From contig NZ_JAMQGP010000007.1 in the NCBI RefSeq assembly GCF_023703465.1, positions 62,001 to 126,000 on the forward strand: a DNA stretch of 64,000 nt, written 5' to 3'. The translations under genes and the position numbers were made by a program. Of this stretch, positions 37,605-46,639 are shown in pieces. Each line of letters starts with the position of its first letter. Within the stretch, counting starts at the first letter, position 1. The stretch is from Echinimonas agarilytica (GTDB taxonomy: Bacteria > Pseudomonadota > Gammaproteobacteria > Enterobacterales > Neiellaceae). The notes beneath the pieces are model-generated. The model worked only from the letters and a program-made list of their open reading frames with translations. It was not told where the DNA came from and searched no databases.

Positions 37605-38870
37605 CTAGCGGGTTGCTAAAACGTTTGCCTCGTATTCTTTAATATCTTTCATCCAGTCAAAGCCAACAGGCGTGTCGTTCTGCAAGCAGTGGTAATCCCA
37701 AATAGCGTTCCACGGTAGAGAGTGAGACTCTTCAATCAGCGCCAAGCGACTTGTGTAATCGAACGACTCTTCTGCTTCTTTCAATTTTTCAACCGGCTCC
37801 AACAGAGCCTTGAGAAGTGCTTTTTGGGCGTTGCGCGTACCAATAACCCAAGCTGCGATTCGGTTGATAGACGCGTCGAAGAAATCTAAGCCGATTGACA
37901 TACGTGACAACAAGTTATTGCGCACAATTTCACGCATGATTGCTTGTGTTTCATCGTCAAATGAAACGATATGATCGGAATCCCAGCGAATTGGGCGTGT
38001 CACGTGCAACTGCATGTCTTGAATATAAATAGAACACGCACTGATCTTGTCAGAGATCATTTCTGTTGGGTGGAAATGACCTGCATCTAAACATAAGGCG
38101 ATTCCACGAGACGCTGCGTAACCAAGATAGAACTCGTTACTACCTACCGTGTAAGCCTCGGCACCTATACCGAACAACTTACTTTCAACTGCATCGATGT
38201 GATATTTGGTATCGATTTTTTCAGTCAACGCTTCATCAAGAGACGCCGCGAGACGCTTGCGTGGCGAGAGACGATCAACTGGTTGATCTTTCATACCATC
38301 TGGAATCCAAATATTCATGTAAGATGGTGTACCAAGCTCTTTACCGAAGTATTCTGAAACTTTACGGCTGGCCTTCACGTGGTCAATCCAGAATTGGCGG
38401 ATATCATCATTTGGATGAGACAGTGTAAAGCCTTCGTCAGCATTCGGGTGCGAAAACAGTGACGGATTGAAGTCCAAGCCTAAATCATTGGCTTTGGCCC
38501 ATGTAACCCAACGCTCGAAATGCTTCGGTTCGATTTTGTCACGAGCAACATCTTCATCGGAATCTAGATAAATAGCATGTAAATTTACGCGTTTTTTACC
38601 CGGAATGAGGGTAAAAGCTTTTTCCATATCAGCACGCAGCTGGTCAGGGGTTTTAGCCGCACCGGGATAGTTGCCCGTAGCTTGAATACCCCCACTTAAA
38701 GCACGGTCAGGATTTTCAAAGCCTTTTACATCATCACCCTGCCAGCAATGAATAGAGATCGGAGTCTGAGCTAACGTTTCCAAAGCTTTTTCGGTATCAA
38801 CACCGTGCTGTTGAAATACTTCTTTTGCTTGTTGATACGCTGCAATTACTTTTTCTTTTTCAATAGTCAT
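37605..38870 (-). CDS. rhaA: L-rhamnose isomerase
   Basis: A 421-residue enzyme from the ATG at 38870; a GTG four codons upstream is also possible because it abuts the rhaB stop codon. It converts L-rhamnose to L-rhamnulose in the cytoplasm with divalent metal. Seen: [14 protein letters not shown] and [23 protein letters not shown] near the start, [18 protein letters not shown], the metal-binding [18 protein letters not shown], and [13 protein letters not shown]. The match is to the RhaA family proper, not to the broader RhaI xylose-isomerase-like group. It directly follows rhaB. Confidence 0.96.
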   Translation of the reverse strand: MTIEKEKVIAAYQQAKEVFQQHGVDTEKALETLAQTPISIHCWQGDDVKGFENPDRALSGGIQATGNYPGAAKTPDQLRADMEKAFTLIPGKKRVNLHAIYLDSDEDVARDKIEPKHFERWVTWAKANDLGLDFNPSLFSHPNADEGFTLSHPNDDIRQFWIDHVKASRKVSEYFGKELGTPSYMNIWIPDGMKDQPVDRLSPRKRLAASLDEALTEKIDTKYHIDAVESKLFGIGAEAYTVGSNEFYLGYAASRGIALCLDAGHFHPTEMISDKISACSIYIQDMQLHVTRPIRWDSDHIVSFDDETQAIMREIVRNNLLSRMSIGLDFFDASINRIAAWVIGTRNAQKALLKALLEPVEKLKEAEESFDYTSRLALIEESHSLPWNAIWDYHCLQNDTPVGFDWMKDIKEYEANVLATR

Positions 38871-38882
38871 GTTCTGTTCCAC

Positions 38883-40322
38883 TTAAATAATCTTTTGATA
38901 TTTAGACTTGATATCTGCGAGCCCTTCGACTTCGCTTGTCTTGAAATAATTAACGTTCGATGAAAAATTAATGATTCTTCTAGCTTCATCAATATTTTTG
39001 ATATCACCTAGTGCAATAAACTGATTGACAACATTTCCAAATGCAGATGCCTCTTGAGGCTCAGCACTTACCGAAATTTGACATACATCTGCACATAACT
39101 GATTTAAAAACTTATCTTGTACTCCCCCACCTACAATTCTTAATTCATCGATTTGAACCTTAGATGCGGTTGATATTTTATGTAGTGCGTCATCATAGGC
39201 TAATACTAAACTGTCATAGATACACCGAATGATCTCTGCAGCAGTTTCCGGCGCTGGCATATTTCTTTCTATCAACCAGTTTCGAATCGCTTGCGTCATA
39301 CTTTTTGGATTTAAAAAACTTCCATCATTAGGGTCAACAATAAATTTAAAAGGTTCAGCCATTGACGCCAATTGAATGATGTCACTGAATTCTAAAGAAG
39401 GATTTTCAGCTTTAAATCGTTGAATAAGCCACAAACCCATAATGTTTTTAAGCACTCGATATCGGCCTTCTACACCACCTTCATTCGTTAGGTTAGCTTC
39501 ATAAGCTGCCTCGTCTGCAAAAGCGACGTCACTTTCGATCCCCACAAGTGACCATGTGCCAGAGCTCAAAAATGCTGTGTTCTTACTTTGTAATGGTGTT
39601 GCAGCCACGGCAGAGGCCGTATCATGGCTAGCCACGGAACACACAGGAATCACGGTTCCTTTATGGTCGTAATTACCAATCAATTGGCTCGGTAGTTCTG
39701 GTGTTAAAAACCAAGCGGGCTTAGCACCGCAGGCTTCTAATAATTTTGGACTCCAAGTTTTATCTTGGCACTTTAATAATTGACTGGTTGAAGCATTGGT
39801 ATACTCACAATGCTTGACCCCACTCAATTTATAATTCAAATAATCTGGGATAAAGAGTAGCTTATCAATATCACCAAACCATTGTGGTTTTTGCTCTGAT
39901 ATAGCCTTCAACTGAAAAATAGTGTTAAATGAAAGAAATTGAATTCCGCTTTCAAAATATATTTCTTCTTTCGACAATCCACTATCAGACATTATTTTCT
40001 CGAGCATGCCTTCAGTTCGGTTATCTCGATAACTAACATAATCGCCAAGTTCATTACCGTTCGCATCAAGAAACACGAAGTCGACACCCCATGTATCAAT
40101 TCCCAGAGAGCAGACCTTCACTCCAGATTTTATAACTTTATCAATACCTATTTTTATTTCGCCAAGTATTAATTCAAGGTCCCAACATGAGTAACCGTTA
40201 CGCAAAACCTGATCATTCTTAAAACGATGATATTCTTCAAGAGTTACTTTTTGTTCATTCAAACAACCGAGCATGACTCGTCCACTTGAAGCACCTAAAT
40301 CAACCGCGACAACTGATTTCAT
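38883..40322 (-). CDS. rhaB: L-rhamnulokinase
   Basis: A 479-residue FGGY-type sugar kinase that phosphorylates L-rhamnulose with ATP. Seen: the start VVAVDLGASSGRVMLG with the first phosphate loop, SLGIDTWGVDFVFLD, SYRDNRTEGM, IPVCSVASHDTASAVAATPL, FLSSGTWSLVGIE, and the C-terminal signature ELRIVGGGVQDKFLNQLCADV. The length is usual. It starts 74 bases after rhaM and ends 12 bases before rhaA, so it is part of the rhamnose operon. Its base composition is more AT-rich than rhaA and rhaD, which may reflect a separate history. Confidence 0.95.
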   Translation of the reverse strand: MKSVVAVDLGASSGRVMLGCLNEQKVTLEEYHRFKNDQVLRNGYSCWDLELILGEIKIGIDKVIKSGVKVCSLGIDTWGVDFVFLDANGNELGDYVSYRDNRTEGMLEKIMSDSGLSKEEIYFESGIQFLSFNTIFQLKAISEQKPQWFGDIDKLLFIPDYLNYKLSGVKHCEYTNASTSQLLKCQDKTWSPKLLEACGAKPAWFLTPELPSQLIGNYDHKGTVIPVCSVASHDTASAVAATPLQSKNTAFLSSGTWSLVGIESDVAFADEAAYEANLTNEGGVEGRYRVLKNIMGLWLIQRFKAENPSLEFSDIIQLASMAEPFKFIVDPNDGSFLNPKSMTQAIRNWLIERNMPAPETAAEIIRCIYDSLVLAYDDALHKISTASKVQIDELRIVGGGVQDKFLNQLCADVCQISVSAEPQEASAFGNVVNQFIALGDIKNIDEARRIINFSSNVNYFKTSEVEGLADIKSKYQKII

Positions 40323-40396
40323 TACTTTTTATAATCCCTTGTTACATTCAGCTATATAAACTTCTTTATACAAACATTAACAAGCCAACAATTGAT

Positions 40397-40711
40397 TTAA
40401 TCAAGGTGAAAAACTTTGTTTAAATCTCGAACGACCGGAGAGTTGTCTTCGTTCGTCTCCATAATATCTGCCATATATGACCACCATTTTTTTACAATGG
40501 GCTCAATCGGTAGTTGACCCATCGTGTGGTCATCTGTGCGTTTCAAAACAGCAAACAGTGCGTTAGTTGTTGAATCATGAAAAATCGAGTAATCAAACAC
40601 TCCGGCACATTTAAGAGCTTCGGAAAGTTCTGGCCAGATCTCATCATGTCGCTTTTCATATTCAGCCTCACAATCAGGCATTAGCTGCATAACAAATGCG
40701 AATTTCTCCAT
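40397..40711 (-). CDS. rhaM: L-rhamnose mutarotase
   Basis: A 104-residue protein matching RhaM (104 residues in E. coli). It interconverts alpha and beta L-rhamnopyranose, feeding the isomerase. Seen: EKFAFVMQLMPDCEAEYEKRHDEIWPELSEALK with the catalytic His, FHDSTTNALFAVLKR, and KWWSYMADIMETNEDNSPVV. AGAGGA stands before the ATG. It is the first gene of the rhamnose run, behind a 5-prime leader that can fold into a hairpin. Confidence 0.95.
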   Translation of the reverse strand: MEKFAFVMQLMPDCEAEYEKRHDEIWPELSEALKCAGVFDYSIFHDSTTNALFAVLKRTDDHTMGQLPIEPIVKKWWSYMADIMETNEDNSPVVRDLNKVFHLD

Positions 40712-40763
40712 GATTTCCTCTTCACAATTTAAACAATCCTGAGTGCTTCATTCAAACAATTAG

Positions 40764-40796
40764 TCTTGCTCACTGATTCAGTATTACTGAGCAAGC
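40764..40796 (-). promoter_or_regulatory. Hairpin in the rhaM leader
   Basis: CTTGCTCA pairs with TGAGCAAG, with a further partial pairing inside, 53 bases upstream of the rhaM start. It may be a leader structure influencing expression or mRNA stability. No riboswitch class was recognised. Confidence 0.3.
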
Positions 40797-40964
40797 GATT
40801 GATGCGAATGACGAGTTGGACCGAATAACTGAGACAAAATTCAACTCGTACGTGCTCAGCATGGTTTAGAAAAACTCGTTTACGCATTGGCTACTGTTAG
40901 TCTATTACTATAAAGGAGCACCCAATCTTTTCAACCATTATCAACCACAAATTATCAACTTCGG

Positions 40965-40985
40965 TCACCGAATGGTCAAAATTGA
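40965..40985 (-). promoter_or_regulatory. Candidate TGACCA-type operator of the rhamnose operon
   Basis: On the minus strand TTTTGACCATTCGGTGACC contains two TGACC half-sites 11 bases apart, about 250 bases before rhaM. It resembles the other listed sites. Confidence 0.3.
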
Positions 40986-41106
40986 GAACCAAAGCAATAT
41001 AACCTTAAGAGGGCTGCACTCGATTTTGTTGCGAAGGAGCCTTTTAATAGATAGATTATGCGTGAGACGGATGCGAATGAGGCTAAAGGGAATGGACCAA
41101 AAGATA

Positions 41107-41141
41107 TTCACTACTCGAGCGGCACTGCTCAGAGTAGTGAA
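41107..41141 (-). terminator. Hairpin after kduI
   Basis: TTCACTACTC pairs with GAGTAGTGAA, extended inside by GAGC with GCTC, 22 bases beyond the kduI stop. There is no T-run, but it separates kduI from the rhamnose operon. Confidence 0.5.
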
Positions 41142-41163
41142 TGAATCGTAGCAGGCTACCGAA

Positions 41164-41994
41164 TTATTTCAGATCACTAACTGTTAGGTGATCCATATCA
41201 TCAAACTCTTGGTTTTCACCTCCCATCGCCCATACAAATGTATAGTTTTGGGTGCCCACACCACTGTGAATAGACCAACTTGGAGAAGCAATTGCAACTT
41301 CAGGTTGCAACGCAAGTGAACGCACTTCTTTGGGCTCTCCCATCAAATGAAATACACGCTCGTCTGATGGCAAATCGAAGTACATATAGATCTCAGTACG
41401 ACGGAAATGAGTGTGCGGCGGTTTAGTATTCCAAACACTGCCCGACTTCAACTCTGTGATCCCCATTACGAGCTGACAACTATCGACAATACCTGGACGA
41501 ATCGATTGGAAAATAGTGCGTTCATTCGAAGTTTCTTGTGCGCCCAATTCCATCTTCTTGGCTTTAGACTTAGGAACATGAACCGTATTGGTTACTCTGT
41601 GAGCAGGGTAAGACACCAAATAAAACTTCGCAGGATTATCAGCATCATCAGATTCAAACAATACATTTTTGCTCTCTTTGGCGATGTAAATACTGTCTTT
41701 ATTCTCCATCGCAAAAGTTTGACCATCAACCGTAACTTGACCCTTCGCACCAATGTTAATCACACCCACCTCGCGGCGCTGACAAAAATAGTCTGCAGCG
41801 AGTTCTTTGTGAGTCGGTAAATCAATACCTTGTTCAGTCGGCATAATTCCAGCGATAACGCCTCGGTCAACATCTGTATAGGTAAGTTTTATTTCACCCG
41901 GCTCAAACAAAGGTTGAGTGACAAACGCTTCACGTAATTCGTCATTACGCATGTTTTTGTAGCTTCTAATATCAGCTGAGAACATGAAGTCCAT
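41164..41994 (-). CDS. kduI: 5-keto-4-deoxyuronate isomerase
   Basis: A 276-residue cupin enzyme, the usual KduI length (278 in E. coli). It converts 5-keto-4-deoxyuronate, formed from the unsaturated uronate released after lyase action, to 2,5-diketo-3-deoxygluconate. Seen: the N-terminal YKNMRNDELREAFVTQPLF, VDRGVIAGIMPTEQGIDL, and the zinc-binding cupin region WNTKPPHTHFRRTEIYMYFDL with several His and Glu, then SWSIHSGVGTQNYTFVWAMGGENQEFDDMD at the end. AAGGA precedes the ATG. It stands upstream of the rhamnose operon with its own terminator. The pathway continues with the KduD-like SDR, KdgK and KdgA encoded to the right. Confidence 0.95.
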   Translation of the reverse strand: MDFMFSADIRSYKNMRNDELREAFVTQPLFEPGEIKLTYTDVDRGVIAGIMPTEQGIDLPTHKELAADYFCQRREVGVINIGAKGQVTVDGQTFAMENKDSIYIAKESKNVLFESDDADNPAKFYLVSYPAHRVTNTVHVPKSKAKKMELGAQETSNERTIFQSIRPGIVDSCQLVMGITELKSGSVWNTKPPHTHFRRTEIYMYFDLPSDERVFHLMGEPKEVRSLALQPEVAIASPSWSIHSGVGTQNYTFVWAMGGENQEFDDMDHLTVSDLK

Positions 41995-42575
41995 AAAATA
42001 ATCCTTACAACATTAAAAAGAGACAAAAGGCTTCAAAGGTAATCCGCAATGTCTGACGCAGCCACCCTAGATGATTTCGCGAACTTATAACCTGTATTAG
42101 GAATAGCTCATAAAAATCGTTGCTTACGCAAAAATCGAGAGTTTAACTTCACTCAGTGCCTCATCGAGATGGTTACGGCGCTGAGTTTAACAAACCTTCC
42201 AAAGATTACAATTGCCCACTTGTGATTACTTATGATTAAACGCAAGATTGTGACGAGTGTACACAACATTTCCCAAAATATGGGCCATATCAAACCTAAA
42301 GAAGCTCAAGTGCGATACCACACCGCAAATCAAACACGTCAAATGGCACAAATAAATACAGGGATCACGATTAGTTGCGACCGGTATTGAGTTATTTTGA
42401 TTTAATCAATAATATTTGAATGAAGTTACAGTCATTTATACGAACAACTCGATCACGATAACACCAATTGAATGCTGGTCTTAAGCCGAACGGGTTCACT
42501 CAATAACGAGTGTTCCATCAATAATAGTCGGTCGAAGAACCACCGTTCTCACCAATAGAACCAAAAAAAATAGTG
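41995..42575. other. Divergent regulatory region of kduI
   Basis: About 580 bases without a gene. It must hold the kduI promoter. ATATGGCCCATAT-like symmetry near 42285 (AATATGGGCCATAT) is a possible operator but has no counterpart elsewhere. Confidence 0.35.
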
Positions 42576-43049
42576 ATGAAAAACCAAAGCTTGACACTAA
42601 AATCGGCACGCAATTCAAGCGCATCATTAATAATGACACAGTTCATCATGCCTTCAGCGGCAAACGCTGAAGGGGTACGAATAGAAGGGTATGAAACAGT
42701 CCAAATTACGGTCAATGCAGAATCACCTGTGCCAAGGCCAATCGTAAATGTCGCCTTGTATTTAGAAGATGCCTTGGTTGATGAAGATTCTGTAGCTCCG
42801 TTTAGCTTTGATCAAACATCAATCAGCTCGTTGAGCAGCCTCAGTGCTAAAACGTACGCGCGCAAAGCGCGAGCCATAGACGATAAAGTTATTGTTGGTG
42901 TGGCAAATTTGAGGGTATCAGCTAAATCTCAGTCAGGCGGAAGTTCATTAAGTGGAGCCGGTAGCATAAGCATGCTTACGATTGTGATCATGTCTTTATT
43001 GCTTTTCTGTAGACGGGCGACGGCATTAAGAGCTTTCTCCCTGAAGTAA
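42576..43049 (+). CDS. Short Ig-like protein with GlyGly-CTERM-like tail, relic of a PL24 lyase
   Basis: About 157 residues. The parts are an N-terminal stretch resembling a weakened signal peptide ending SAANA, one Ig-like unit (IEGYETVQITVNAESPVPRP, VALYLEDALVDEDSVAPFSF, ARAIDDKVIVGVANLRVSAK), and a tail with SGGSSLSGAGS, a membrane segment and a short basic end. The Ig unit is clearly related to the repeats of the long ulvan lyase at 46640, but the central FGHxxxPHE...NPNPL portion is missing. The simplest reading is that a former long lyase lost its catalytic domain, leaving signal, last Ig unit and anchoring tail. The tail is like those processed by rhombosortase. It may still be made, but function is doubtful. 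The ATG at 42576 has no clear ribosome site. Confidence 0.5.
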   Translation: MKNQSLTLKSARNSSASLIMTQFIMPSAANAEGVRIEGYETVQITVNAESPVPRPIVNVALYLEDALVDEDSVAPFSFDQTSISSLSSLSAKTYARKARAIDDKVIVGVANLRVSAKSQSGGSSLSGAGSISMLTIVIMSLLLFCRRATALRAFSLK

Positions 43050-43107
43050 ATATCTCGATAAGAACTCCGGCTTGCAGGTTTTTATTCATTGTCTCGCAAT
43101 TAGGTGA

Positions 43108-43121
43108 TTGACCACTCTATT
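43108..43121 (+). promoter_or_regulatory. Candidate TGACCA-type operator of the short lyase
   Basis: ATTGACCACTCTATT, 63-76 bases before the short lyase, resembles ATGACCACTATTG in front of the long lyase. Confidence 0.3.
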
Positions 43122-43183
43122 AACGTAATAAAGGCTCGATCCATTAAACATCATTTACAACATTGAAAGGACACTTAAAACAC

Positions 43184-44725
43184 ATGATCGTATTTTCTAG
43201 GATAATCATCAGTGCGGCGAAATACTTAGTTGTCGCTGCAGCACTATCAGGATGTGCGGTAACCGATCAAACTCAAACTAACGTGAAGTTAGAAAGTCAA
43301 ACACTTATTACAGATATGGCGTTGCATTTTGATGGGAAAAATTTAGATTTTAGTAATTTTAAAAAGCCAAACACAGGTCATAAATACGACTATTTCTTTG
43401 GCCGCAATATCTCTGCGCACGGAGATGCAGTCAAGCCTTATAAGCACTATGTGTTTATGACTTGGTACAAAGGCGGAAAATTTGATCGCAACGTAATGCT
43501 TTCACGCTACAACACCCTCACAGGAAATGTAAAAACGATTAAATTTCCTCACCGTCACACCGGTTTCCGTGGCGACCCGCTCGTCGGTGAATCTCACAAT
43601 ACGATTGGTCTAGCAGTCAGTCCGGTCAACGGCACTATCCACATGGTTTATGATATGCATGCCTATACCGACACCAACCATGACGGCAAATTTAAGGACG
43701 ATTACTTCCGCTATTCATTCTCTTTACCAGGCGCTGCAGACGCAAGTGACGATGCTTTTAACCTCGACCAATTCGTCAAAGATACCAGCGACATCAGCCA
43801 AGGAAATGACGATTATAAGCACCTCACTATGACGGGAAATTTAGCTGACAAGGATAATTTCGCCAGCCTTACCTACCCTAAATTTTTCATCAACAGTGAC
43901 GGTACGCTTTTACTGTATATGCGCTTGGGAGGCAACAATAACGGAGCTTATGTATTCAACCGATATGATGCACAAACCAACACATGGTCTAAATTCGTCA
44001 ACTTCAATCATAACAACCAAAAATTTCTAGGCAATGAATACAACTGGGGCCTTTATGGCAACATGAAGTATGTCAATGGGAAGCTTCGAGTAGGATTCCA
44101 ACAACGAAGCGGTGACAATAATGACAAATACAAATATCAAAATGGTGTCTACTACGCATACTCAAATCATGCGGATGGGTTCGGCGAGTGGAAAAATCAC
44201 AAAGGCAAACCGATGACTTGGCCTCTGGTGAACTCAGACGAAATCAAAGTGTTTGAGCCTGGCGACTATATCACCCACACAGACGCCAACTCGGTATTCA
44301 TTGTAGGAAGCTTCGATTGGACAGTCACCGAGAACGAAGATATTCATATCATCAGTAAATTACGTTCAACGAACAGAAATCGAGCCGATTATGAAGAGGT
44401 GCATCTTCACTCATACAAACCCGCAGGTTCTGAAGAATTCGTAGTAACCACAGATTTTGCTGGTGCTCAGTCTATTTATACGGCCGGTGACAATATTTAC
44501 ATTATTGGTTTGAATAAGGGGTTTCCTTATGTTGAAAAAGCAAAAGGCGGCACCAACGATTTTGTTCGAGTTTACCAACAACAACAAGGGACTGAATTCG
44601 ATCACGGAACCATCTATATCCAAGATGGAAAAGTCTATTACTACTTAATGGAAAAAGCACTGGGTAACTCTGTACCATTGCATTTACAAGTCATAGACTT
44701 AGGGCTTAACCCGAAATTAGATTAA
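43184..44725 (+). CDS. PL24 ulvan lyase, lipoprotein form
   Basis: A 513-residue lyase from the ATG at 43184; a TTG seven codons upstream is less likely. The lipobox LSGC near residue 24 predicts anchoring in the outer membrane. The rest is one catalytic domain, a BNR-type beta-propeller of family PL24, which cuts ulvan between sulfated rhamnose and uronic acid by beta-elimination and leaves a 4,5-unsaturated uronate. Family segments seen: [82 protein letters not shown] and [17 protein letters not shown]. By eye it is roughly 85 percent identical to the first half of the long lyase at 46640, so the two are recent duplicates. It has no Ig units or dockerin. A bidirectional terminator follows. 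Confidence 0.93.
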   Translation: MIVFSRIIISAAKYLVVAAALSGCAVTDQTQTNVKLESQTLITDMALHFDGKNLDFSNFKKPNTGHKYDYFFGRNISAHGDAVKPYKHYVFMTWYKGGKFDRNVMLSRYNTLTGNVKTIKFPHRHTGFRGDPLVGESHNTIGLAVSPVNGTIHMVYDMHAYTDTNHDGKFKDDYFRYSFSLPGAADASDDAFNLDQFVKDTSDISQGNDDYKHLTMTGNLADKDNFASLTYPKFFINSDGTLLLYMRLGGNNNGAYVFNRYDAQTNTWSKFVNFNHNNQKFLGNEYNWGLYGNMKYVNGKLRVGFQQRSGDNNDKYKYQNGVYYAYSNHADGFGEWKNHKGKPMTWPLVNSDEIKVFEPGDYITHTDANSVFIVGSFDWTVTENEDIHIISKLRSTNRNRADYEEVHLHSYKPAGSEEFVVTTDFAGAQSIYTAGDNIYIIGLNKGFPYVEKAKGGTNDFVRVYQQQQGTEFDHGTIYIQDGKVYYYLMEKALGNSVPLHLQVIDLGLNPKLD

Positions 44726-44817
44726 AAGGCAATAGCGCCGCCATTGAGATCAAGACGTGTTTCTTTGTGGCTGCTGGATACTTATTGTTCAAGAAAATTT
44801 TCTGATGTTCGTCTGCT

Positions 44818-44850
44818 AAAAAACGCTGCGATGTAGCGCAGCGTTTTTTT
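44818..44850 (+). terminator. Bidirectional terminator between convergent genes
   Basis: AAAAAACGCTGCG pairs with CGCAGCGTTTTTT around a six-base loop. A and T runs on both sides let it serve both the short lyase (plus) and the beta-helix gene (minus). Confidence 0.9.
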
Positions 44851-44869
44851 CGATGATTATCACAAAATA

Positions 44870-46078
44870 TTAGAAACGTTTGACCCACTTATCGAGCTTA
44901 GAAAAACTGTTATTTCTGATATTTTCACCTGTGGTTTCGCGGCCGTCTTCGGCCCTAGTAACAATACCATAAGTCGTTGTCGTCCCTTCTCTACCATTCC
45001 CAAAAACACCATCTATTCGGTTATTGCGAATGGAATTGTTTCCTTGAACCCCGTTCAGTGAAATACCTTCGTAATGACTACCATACTTATTCCTAGGTGA
45101 TGTTTCGCCATTTACCACCGCCCCTAAATCGCTAATGGTGTTGTCTTCAATCACGACGTTGTTCGCTCTCTCAACACTAATTGGGCGTACGGATTTAGAG
45201 ATATCATTATCTAGAATTGTAACATTGGTGGCAGTCCAACCTGAGAATACACGTTTAATACTGAGACCAACTACTACATCAACCATCGTATTATTTCGCA
45301 TTTTGATATTGTCGGCACCACGCTTGCTCGTAATACCATCAAACGCGCGTTCTATATAGTTATTGGAGAGATTGAAGTGATCACCGTATCTCCCGTTATC
45401 TCCGCCCGCCGACACATAAATCGCAGCATCACGTACACCATAGAATTGGTTATTGGTAATTGTTGCTCTCAAAGCACCTGTCATCAAAATGCCACTATCA
45501 CCACCGGCTTTGTAAAAAGGAGCACTTGAAGAGTGAGTGCCGTTAAAAATGATGTTTTTAATTTCTAAATGATTGAGTTTACTCGCTCCACCGTTGGTTA
45601 CTCCCCGAACAGACAACGCATCGGCAGTGGCTTTGGTGCCTTTCTTATTTGATGGCGTCAACGCTGTGTAAGGTACAACAGTCGACACTTTGGCATTTGC
45701 CATATTGAAATGCCCCCCGTTCCAGCTAACGTTTGCCAACTGGCCTGCGCTAGAACATTCCTTTGATTTTGTATCGTTCGAATCGATGCTAAATAGATCG
45801 CCATCTAACGCACTGGTCGCAATAAAGTTTGCTCCTGTGGCGTTGACCTTTAAATCTTTTTTCAAATAGACCTTAAGATCTTTGCTGATGTAATAAGTGC
45901 CAGTAATCGTTAGCGGGCGCCCAGTATTAGTGGCCTGTTGAAGCGCATCACGCAAATCATCTTGGTCGCCTCCATAAAGATTTTGAGGCGTATCTGTGCA
46001 ATTCACAGCTGCCGCACTCGCACTCAGTGTTAACGCACCAATAAGTGCGATAAATGGATTTTTTTTTATATTTTTCAT
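44870..46078 (-). CDS. Secreted right-handed beta-helix protein, candidate polysaccharide lyase or hydrolase
   Basis: A 402-residue protein from the ATG at 46078; a longer open frame exists upstream but the signal peptide MKNIKKNPFIALIGALTLSASAAA begins here. After an N-terminal segment (DDLRDALQQATNTGRPLTITGTYYI) like the cap of pectate-lyase-type folds, the protein shows repeated short strands with Asn ladders: LEIKNIIFNGTH, ATITNNQFYGV, FNLSNNYIERA, IKMRNNTMVDV, VTILDNDISKS, VVIEDNTISDL and NSIRNNRIDGV. That is the pattern of a parallel beta-helix. I cannot place it in a known PL or GH family. It lies between the two PL24 copies, reading opposite to them, so an ulvan-related activity is the likely guess. 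No known ulvan lyase family that I recall has this fold. Confidence 0.7.
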   Translation of the reverse strand: MKNIKKNPFIALIGALTLSASAAAVNCTDTPQNLYGGDQDDLRDALQQATNTGRPLTITGTYYISKDLKVYLKKDLKVNATGANFIATSALDGDLFSIDSNDTKSKECSSAGQLANVSWNGGHFNMANAKVSTVVPYTALTPSNKKGTKATADALSVRGVTNGGASKLNHLEIKNIIFNGTHSSSAPFYKAGGDSGILMTGALRATITNNQFYGVRDAAIYVSAGGDNGRYGDHFNLSNNYIERAFDGITSKRGADNIKMRNNTMVDVVVGLSIKRVFSGWTATNVTILDNDISKSVRPISVERANNVVIEDNTISDLGAVVNGETSPRNKYGSHYEGISLNGVQGNNSIRNNRIDGVFGNGREGTTTTYGIVTRAEDGRETTGENIRNNSFSKLDKWVKRF

Positions 46079-46639
46079 TATTAGATTTACCAGGTTTAAA
46101 AAATTTGTAATGTCGATCATCTAGATCAATCAAATCGAAACCTGACGTCAAAAAAGAACATTTACAATCAAAACAAATAAAAACATGTCAAAAATAAGAT
46201 CTATTAAACATTTTTGTCACATACTTATTGTGTGATTACAACAATCGATATGAAACATAAAAATACAGTAACGGAAATAAAACAACTGATTATACATAAA
46301 TGTATAAAGCCCTCCGTAGCACTACTCTTAGATTAAACACAATGAAATATTAGAAATTCGCATCTCTGTCACAACTTTTGACTAACAAAACATGAACACA
46401 TTGTGATTGATCACGATCATTAATGACCACTATTGAGCATTTATTGTTATTAAATATAGTGTCATCGACATACTTGATTCACTTTAAAAGGTCCTAGTAC
46501 CTACAAGTGATTTATGTCACTCCGTCCGTTCATGACGCATATGAACCTTGGTTCAGTGCCAGCAGTCGTGGCTATGGATAGAGAAAAGGGAGAAGTGGAT
46601 GACTTCTAAAAATAACAAGGGTGGAATGTAGAGATACCA
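46079..46639. other. Divergent promoter region between beta-helix gene and long lyase
   Basis: About 560 AT-rich bases. Contains the TGACCA-type site at 46423-46440 and TGTGATTGATCACGA near 46402, which resembles part of a CRP site but with wrong spacing. No gene seen. Confidence 0.45.
46423..46440 (+). promoter_or_regulatory. Candidate TGACCA-type operator of the long lyase
   Basis: ATGACCACTATTGAGCAT, 200 bases before the start codon, fits the shared pattern WTGACCAnT with a following TTG. Confidence 0.3.

Larger units (their letters stand above)
40712..41106. other. Leader and promoter region of the rhamnose operon
   Basis: Contains the leader hairpin at 40764-40796 and the TGACCA-type site near 40965-40985, both listed. 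No gene seen. Confidence 0.45.

Noticed and set aside
40801-41080. A repeated GATGCGAATGA in the rhamnose leader region
   Set aside because: Only 11 bases are shared, the flanks differ and there is no symmetry, so chance is the likely explanation.
46402-46416. A TGTGATTGATCACGA sequence as a CRP site
   Set aside because: The half-sites are four bases apart instead of six and the second half is imperfect.
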